From Sulfuricurvum sp. (GTDB lineage Bacteria > Campylobacterota > Campylobacteria > Campylobacterales > Sulfurimonadaceae), in assembly GCA_030679635.1 (NCBI GenBank), contig JAUXSZ010000138.1, positions 1-7,819 on the forward strand: a stretch of DNA of 7,819 nucleotides, given 5' to 3'. The position numbers were made by a program, and so were the translations under genes. The notes beneath the pieces are model-generated. The model was given only the letters and a program-made list of their open reading frames with translations. It was not told where the DNA came from and did no database searches. Below are positions 5,627 to 7,819 of the stretch, piece by piece; positions within the stretch are counted from its first letter, which is position 1; the number at the start of each line of letters is the position of its first letter.

Positions 5627-6634
5627 GTGGAACGTATAGTTGAAATCGAAAAATTCACGGCCGAAGATATCATTGAAACGTCTCTGCGCCCTAGCGCATG
5701 GGCAGACTACATCGGGCAAGAACAGATCAAAAAAAATCTGGGCGTCTTCATAGAGGCGAGCAGTAAACGCAACGAAGCGCTCGATCATGTCCTTTTTTAC
5801 GGTCCTCCGGGATTGGGAAAGACAACGTTGGCCCTCATCATCGCCAATGAGATGGGGAGCAATATCAAAGTTACCGCGGCTCCGATGATCGAAAAAAGCG
5901 GTGATCTCGCCGCTTTGCTCACCAACCTCGAAGAGGGGGATATCCTCTTTATCGACGAAATTCACCGCCTCTCTCCCGCGGTCGAAGAGATTCTTTATCC
6001 CTCTATGGAAGATTTTCGTCTCGACATTATCATAGGCTCCGGCCCCGCCGCACAGACGGTAAAAATCGATCTGCCGCGGTTTACCCTTATCGGGGCAACG
6101 ACCCGTGCCGGGATGCTCTCGAATCCTCTACGCGATCGATTCGGAATGAATTTTCGCCTACAGTTTTATACCCCTGAGGAGCTGTGCACCATTGTCATTC
6201 AAGCCTCTGTGAAACTGGGAAAAACCATCGATGAAAAAGCGGCTCTTGAAATCGCCAAACGCTCCCGTGGAACCCCTCGTATTGCGTTGCGTCTGCTCAA
6301 ACGGGTACGTGATTTTGCCGAAGTTGCCAATGAAAGCACTATTTTGTATGAGCGCTCCCAATATGCCCTCAATCAGCTAGGGATTAATGCTCACGGGTTT
6401 GATGAAATGGATATCCGTCTGCTAAAACTTCTCATGGATGCCAAAGGGCGCGCCATGGGGTTAAGTACGATTGCAGCAGCACTGAGCGAGGATGAGGGGA
6501 CCATCGAAGATGTACTCGAACCGTATCTCCTTGCCAATGGGTATCTGGAGCGGACCTCACGCGGTCGCCTCGCTACGCCAAAAACGTATGAATTGCTTAA
6601 ATTTGGAACTATTCCCTCCTCTCTCATTGAATAA
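5627..6634 (+). CDS. ruvB: Holliday junction branch migration helicase RuvB
   Basis: Hexameric AAA+ motor that, with RuvA, drives branch migration of Holliday junctions in recombination and repair. The 335-residue protein has Walker A GPPGLGKT (59-66), Walker B LFIDEIHRL (107-115), sensor 1 IGATTR (155-160), the arginine-finger segment NPLRDRFG (166-173), sensor 2 RGTPRIALRLLKRVRDFA (214-231), and a C-terminal winged-helix DNA-binding domain (about 260-330) containing GLSTIAAALSED (278-289). The start is GTG with AAGGA nine bases upstream; that site overlaps the panB TAA stop, so translation is probably coupled. No ruvA or ruvC is nearby in the window. All key residues are present, with no sign of truncation. 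Confidence 0.98.
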   Translation: MERIVEIEKFTAEDIIETSLRPSAWADYIGQEQIKKNLGVFIEASSKRNEALDHVLFYGPPGLGKTTLALIIANEMGSNIKVTAAPMIEKSGDLAALLTNLEEGDILFIDEIHRLSPAVEEILYPSMEDFRLDIIIGSGPAAQTVKIDLPRFTLIGATTRAGMLSNPLRDRFGMNFRLQFYTPEELCTIVIQASVKLGKTIDEKAALEIAKRSRGTPRIALRLLKRVRDFAEVANESTILYERSQYALNQLGINAHGFDEMDIRLLKLLMDAKGRAMGLSTIAAALSEDEGTIEDVLEPYLLANGYLERTSRGRLATPKTYELLKFGTIPSSLIE

Positions 6635-6656
6635 TGCCATTAACATAGCATTATTC
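6629..6656. repeat. Perfect 9-bp inverted repeat at the ruvB end
   Basis: GAATAATGC (6629-6637) and GCATTATTC (6648-6656) are exact reverse complements around a 10-base centre. The left arm overlaps the ruvB stop codon. The stem is AT-rich and is not followed by a T-tract on either strand, so it is not a typical intrinsic terminator. It lies just upstream of the candidate promoter of the next operon and could be an operator or a transcript-end stabiliser. Confidence 0.6.
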
Positions 6657-6676
6657 TAATTGAGATAAAAAAAGAC

Positions 6677-6682
6677 TATCAT
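6677..6682 (+). promoter_or_regulatory. Candidate promoter of the Spy-like/two-component operon, -10 box
   Basis: TATCAT, a 5/6 -10 match, after an A-rich run (6665-6673) and without a -35. A start of transcription near 6689 gives a leader of about 28 bases containing GGAG (6707-6710), six bases before the ATG at 6717. Confidence 0.4.
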
Positions 6683-6716
6683 GTCACCATTCAAATATTA
6701 AACCACGGAGAGTATC

Positions 6717-7085
6717 ATGAAAAAGATTCTTGCATTCGCACTCGCGCTTAGCGCTACCGCATTGTTGGCTTGCCCAATGAAAGGCGGAATGATGAACGGA
6801 CCAATGTGTCAAGGTATGGGGCAAAAATGCCAATGCGATACCTCAAAACTTCCTCCACGTCTTGAAGCTTTAGGTCTTAGCGACGCACAAAAAGCAGAAG
6901 TCAAAAAAATACGGGAAGAGAGTAAAGCCTTTCACAATCAACAGCATGAAAAGATGATGTCTGTTCTGACCGTTGACCAGCGTAAGAAGTTTGACATGAG
7001 CGGGCCTGCTGCTTGCCCTACAAAAGAGAGTCAGATGAAAATGCCTATGGACGGTATGGGATGCAAAAACTGCGATAAAAAATAG
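6717..7085 (+). CDS. Met/Cys-rich exported Spy/CpxP-like protein
   Basis: A small exported protein of 122 residues. A signal peptide (1-18: Lys-Lys start, hydrophobic core, ATALLA) ends directly before Cys19; LLAC is an acceptable though imperfect lipobox, so it may be a lipoprotein. Two LTxxQ-type motifs, LSDAQ (54-58) and LTVDQ (84-88), within a charged helical core place it in the Spy/CpxP/ZraP/CnrX superfamily of periplasmic chaperones and metal sensors. Unlike E. coli Spy it is flanked by metal-ligand-rich ends: C19, C31, C38 and C40 with five Met between 21 and 34; and C100, C116 and C119 with four Met between 107 and 114. This suggests binding of copper, silver or another soft metal. 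It is first in an operon with a response regulator three bases downstream and then a kinase, mirroring CpxP-CpxRA and ZraP-ZraSR. Metal binding is inferred. Confidence 0.8.
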   Translation: MKKILAFALALSATALLACPMKGGMMNGPMCQGMGQKCQCDTSKLPPRLEALGLSDAQKAEVKKIREESKAFHNQQHEKMMSVLTVDQRKKFDMSGPAACPTKESQMKMPMDGMGCKNCDKK

Positions 7086-7088
7086 GGC

Positions 7089-7751
7089 ATGATTAAAATC
7101 CTCCTTATCGAAGACGACCTAGAAATTTCCGATCTCCTCGGACAATATTTAGAGCGTTACGGAATGGAGGTTATTGCCTATGCTCATCCCAGAGCTGCAT
7201 TAAATTCGTTGAGCATTGAATCGTACGATTTGGTGCTACTCGATCTTACACTACCGGATATTGATGGGTTGGATGTCTGTCGGCTCTTGCGAGAGAGCAG
7301 TGATATTCCCATTATCATCTCGTCGGCTCGGAGTGATTTAGGAGATAAAGTCATCGCGCTGGAAGCCGGTGCTGATGATTATCTACCCAAGCCGTATGAA
7401 CCGCGCGAACTGGTTGCACGTATCCAAAGTCTGCTGCGACGCGTATCCGGAAAAACCATCCAAGCCAACAGCGAAACGTTTCGTGTTGAGGACAATGGGA
7501 TTTATAAAGAAGGGGAACTTTTACCGCTGACGCGTGCCGAATTTGAGCTTCTTGCCCTTCTTATCAAACATCGCCGTCAAATCATCACACGGGATTTTAT
7601 CGCTAATAATGTACCCTCAATCCAATGGGAGAGTTCAGAGCGAAGCATCGACGTGCTGATCAGCCGCATTCGCCATAAAATAGAATCCGATCCCAAACAT
7701 CCTACCCTCATCCGTTCCGTTAGAGGGATGGGATATCAGTTTACGCTATGA
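7089..7751 (+). CDS. OmpR-family response regulator
   Basis: A DNA-binding response regulator of 220 residues. The receiver domain (1-118) has acidic residues Glu8, Asp9 and Asp10, phosphoacceptor Asp52 (LLDLTLPDIDG), switch residue Ser79 and Lys101 (DDYLPKPYEP). The C-terminal winged helix (about 125-220) has the OmpR/PhoB pattern, with recognition helix SERSIDVLISRIRHKI (183-198) and ending RGMGYQF. Translation starts three bases after the Spy-like gene; there is no well-placed ribosome binding site (AGGG lies one base before the ATG), so coupling to the upstream gene is likely. It overlaps the following kinase by four bases. By analogy with CpxR it probably controls this operon and envelope or metal stress genes, but its targets are not visible. 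Confidence 0.96.
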   Translation: MIKILLIEDDLEISDLLGQYLERYGMEVIAYAHPRAALNSLSIESYDLVLLDLTLPDIDGLDVCRLLRESSDIPIIISSARSDLGDKVIALEAGADDYLPKPYEPRELVARIQSLLRRVSGKTIQANSETFRVEDNGIYKEGELLPLTRAEFELLALLIKHRRQIITRDFIANNVPSIQWESSERSIDVLISRIRHKIESDPKHPTLIRSVRGMGYQFTL

Positions 7752-7819
7752 ATGAGCGTCGTCACTCGGTTTTTTTTAAACTCCACTTCTTTTTCATTAT
7801 TGCCTCCATTGTCTTAGTC
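7748..7819 (+). CDS. Start of cognate sensor histidine kinase, 3' partial
   Basis: The ATG at 7748 overlaps the response-regulator stop as ATGA, and the frame stays open to the window end. The 24 visible residues (MNERRHSVFFKLHFFFIIAS then IVLV) are a basic N-terminus followed by a hydrophobic helix, as in membrane sensor kinases. The kinase identity rests on position and this membrane start, since no catalytic motif is visible. The other frame, from the ATG at 7752, stops within 22 codons. Confidence 0.8.
   Translation, partial: MNERRHSVFFKLHFFFIIASIVLV

Noticed and set aside
5468..5965. 165-aa minus-strand open frame across panB/ruvB
   Set aside because: Antisense to two conserved genes, including the RuvB Walker A region; no independent support.
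1..7819. CRISPR array, insertion sequence or phage segment
   Set aside because: No regularly spaced repeats, transposase or phage-type genes were seen on either strand.

Overview
The window reads as a piece of a Campylobacterota (epsilonproteobacterial) chromosome, most likely from a free-living Sulfuricurvum/Sulfurimonas-type organism. This is inferred from three things: the tmRNA tag (ANNTNYRPAYAVA) resembles the Campylobacter/Helicobacter tags, panB and ruvB are adjacent as in Helicobacter, and several promoters have a good -10 box without a recognisable -35. Coding density is high, and no mobile elements, CRISPR arrays or integrases were seen.

Layout, left to right. (1) Positions 2-1090 (+): the C-terminal part of a TctE-like membrane sensor histidine kinase, cut by the window edge. 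(2) Positions 1159-2064 (+): a soluble PAS-GGDEF diguanylate cyclase. The 68-bp gap before it holds a PhoB/OmpR-type tandem repeat placed correctly upstream of a -10 box. (3) Positions 2108-2956 (-): galU, convergent with the cyclase. (4) Positions 3035-3111 (-) and 3144-3515 (-): tRNA-Arg(CCU) and tmRNA (ssrA), in tandem. (5) Positions 3546-4286 (-) and 4283-4687 (-): trpA, preceded by and overlapping a small Hpt phosphotransfer protein. (6) Positions 4826-5614 (+) and 5627-6634 (+): panB and ruvB, an operon divergent from hpt-trpA. (7) Positions 6717 to the window end (+): a Met/Cys-rich Spy/CpxP-like exported protein, an OmpR-family response regulator and the start of its sensor kinase, packed as one operon.

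Most of the window is housekeeping: UDP-glucose synthesis, ribosome rescue, tryptophan and pantothenate synthesis, Holliday-junction processing. The parts that deserve attention are regulatory: the right-edge three-gene operon, which looks like a metal or envelope-stress sensing module; the Pho-box-like element before the diguanylate cyclase; and the orphan Hpt protein translationally coupled to trpA. I see no clearly unprecedented system. The right-edge operon is the best candidate for something not described in detail.
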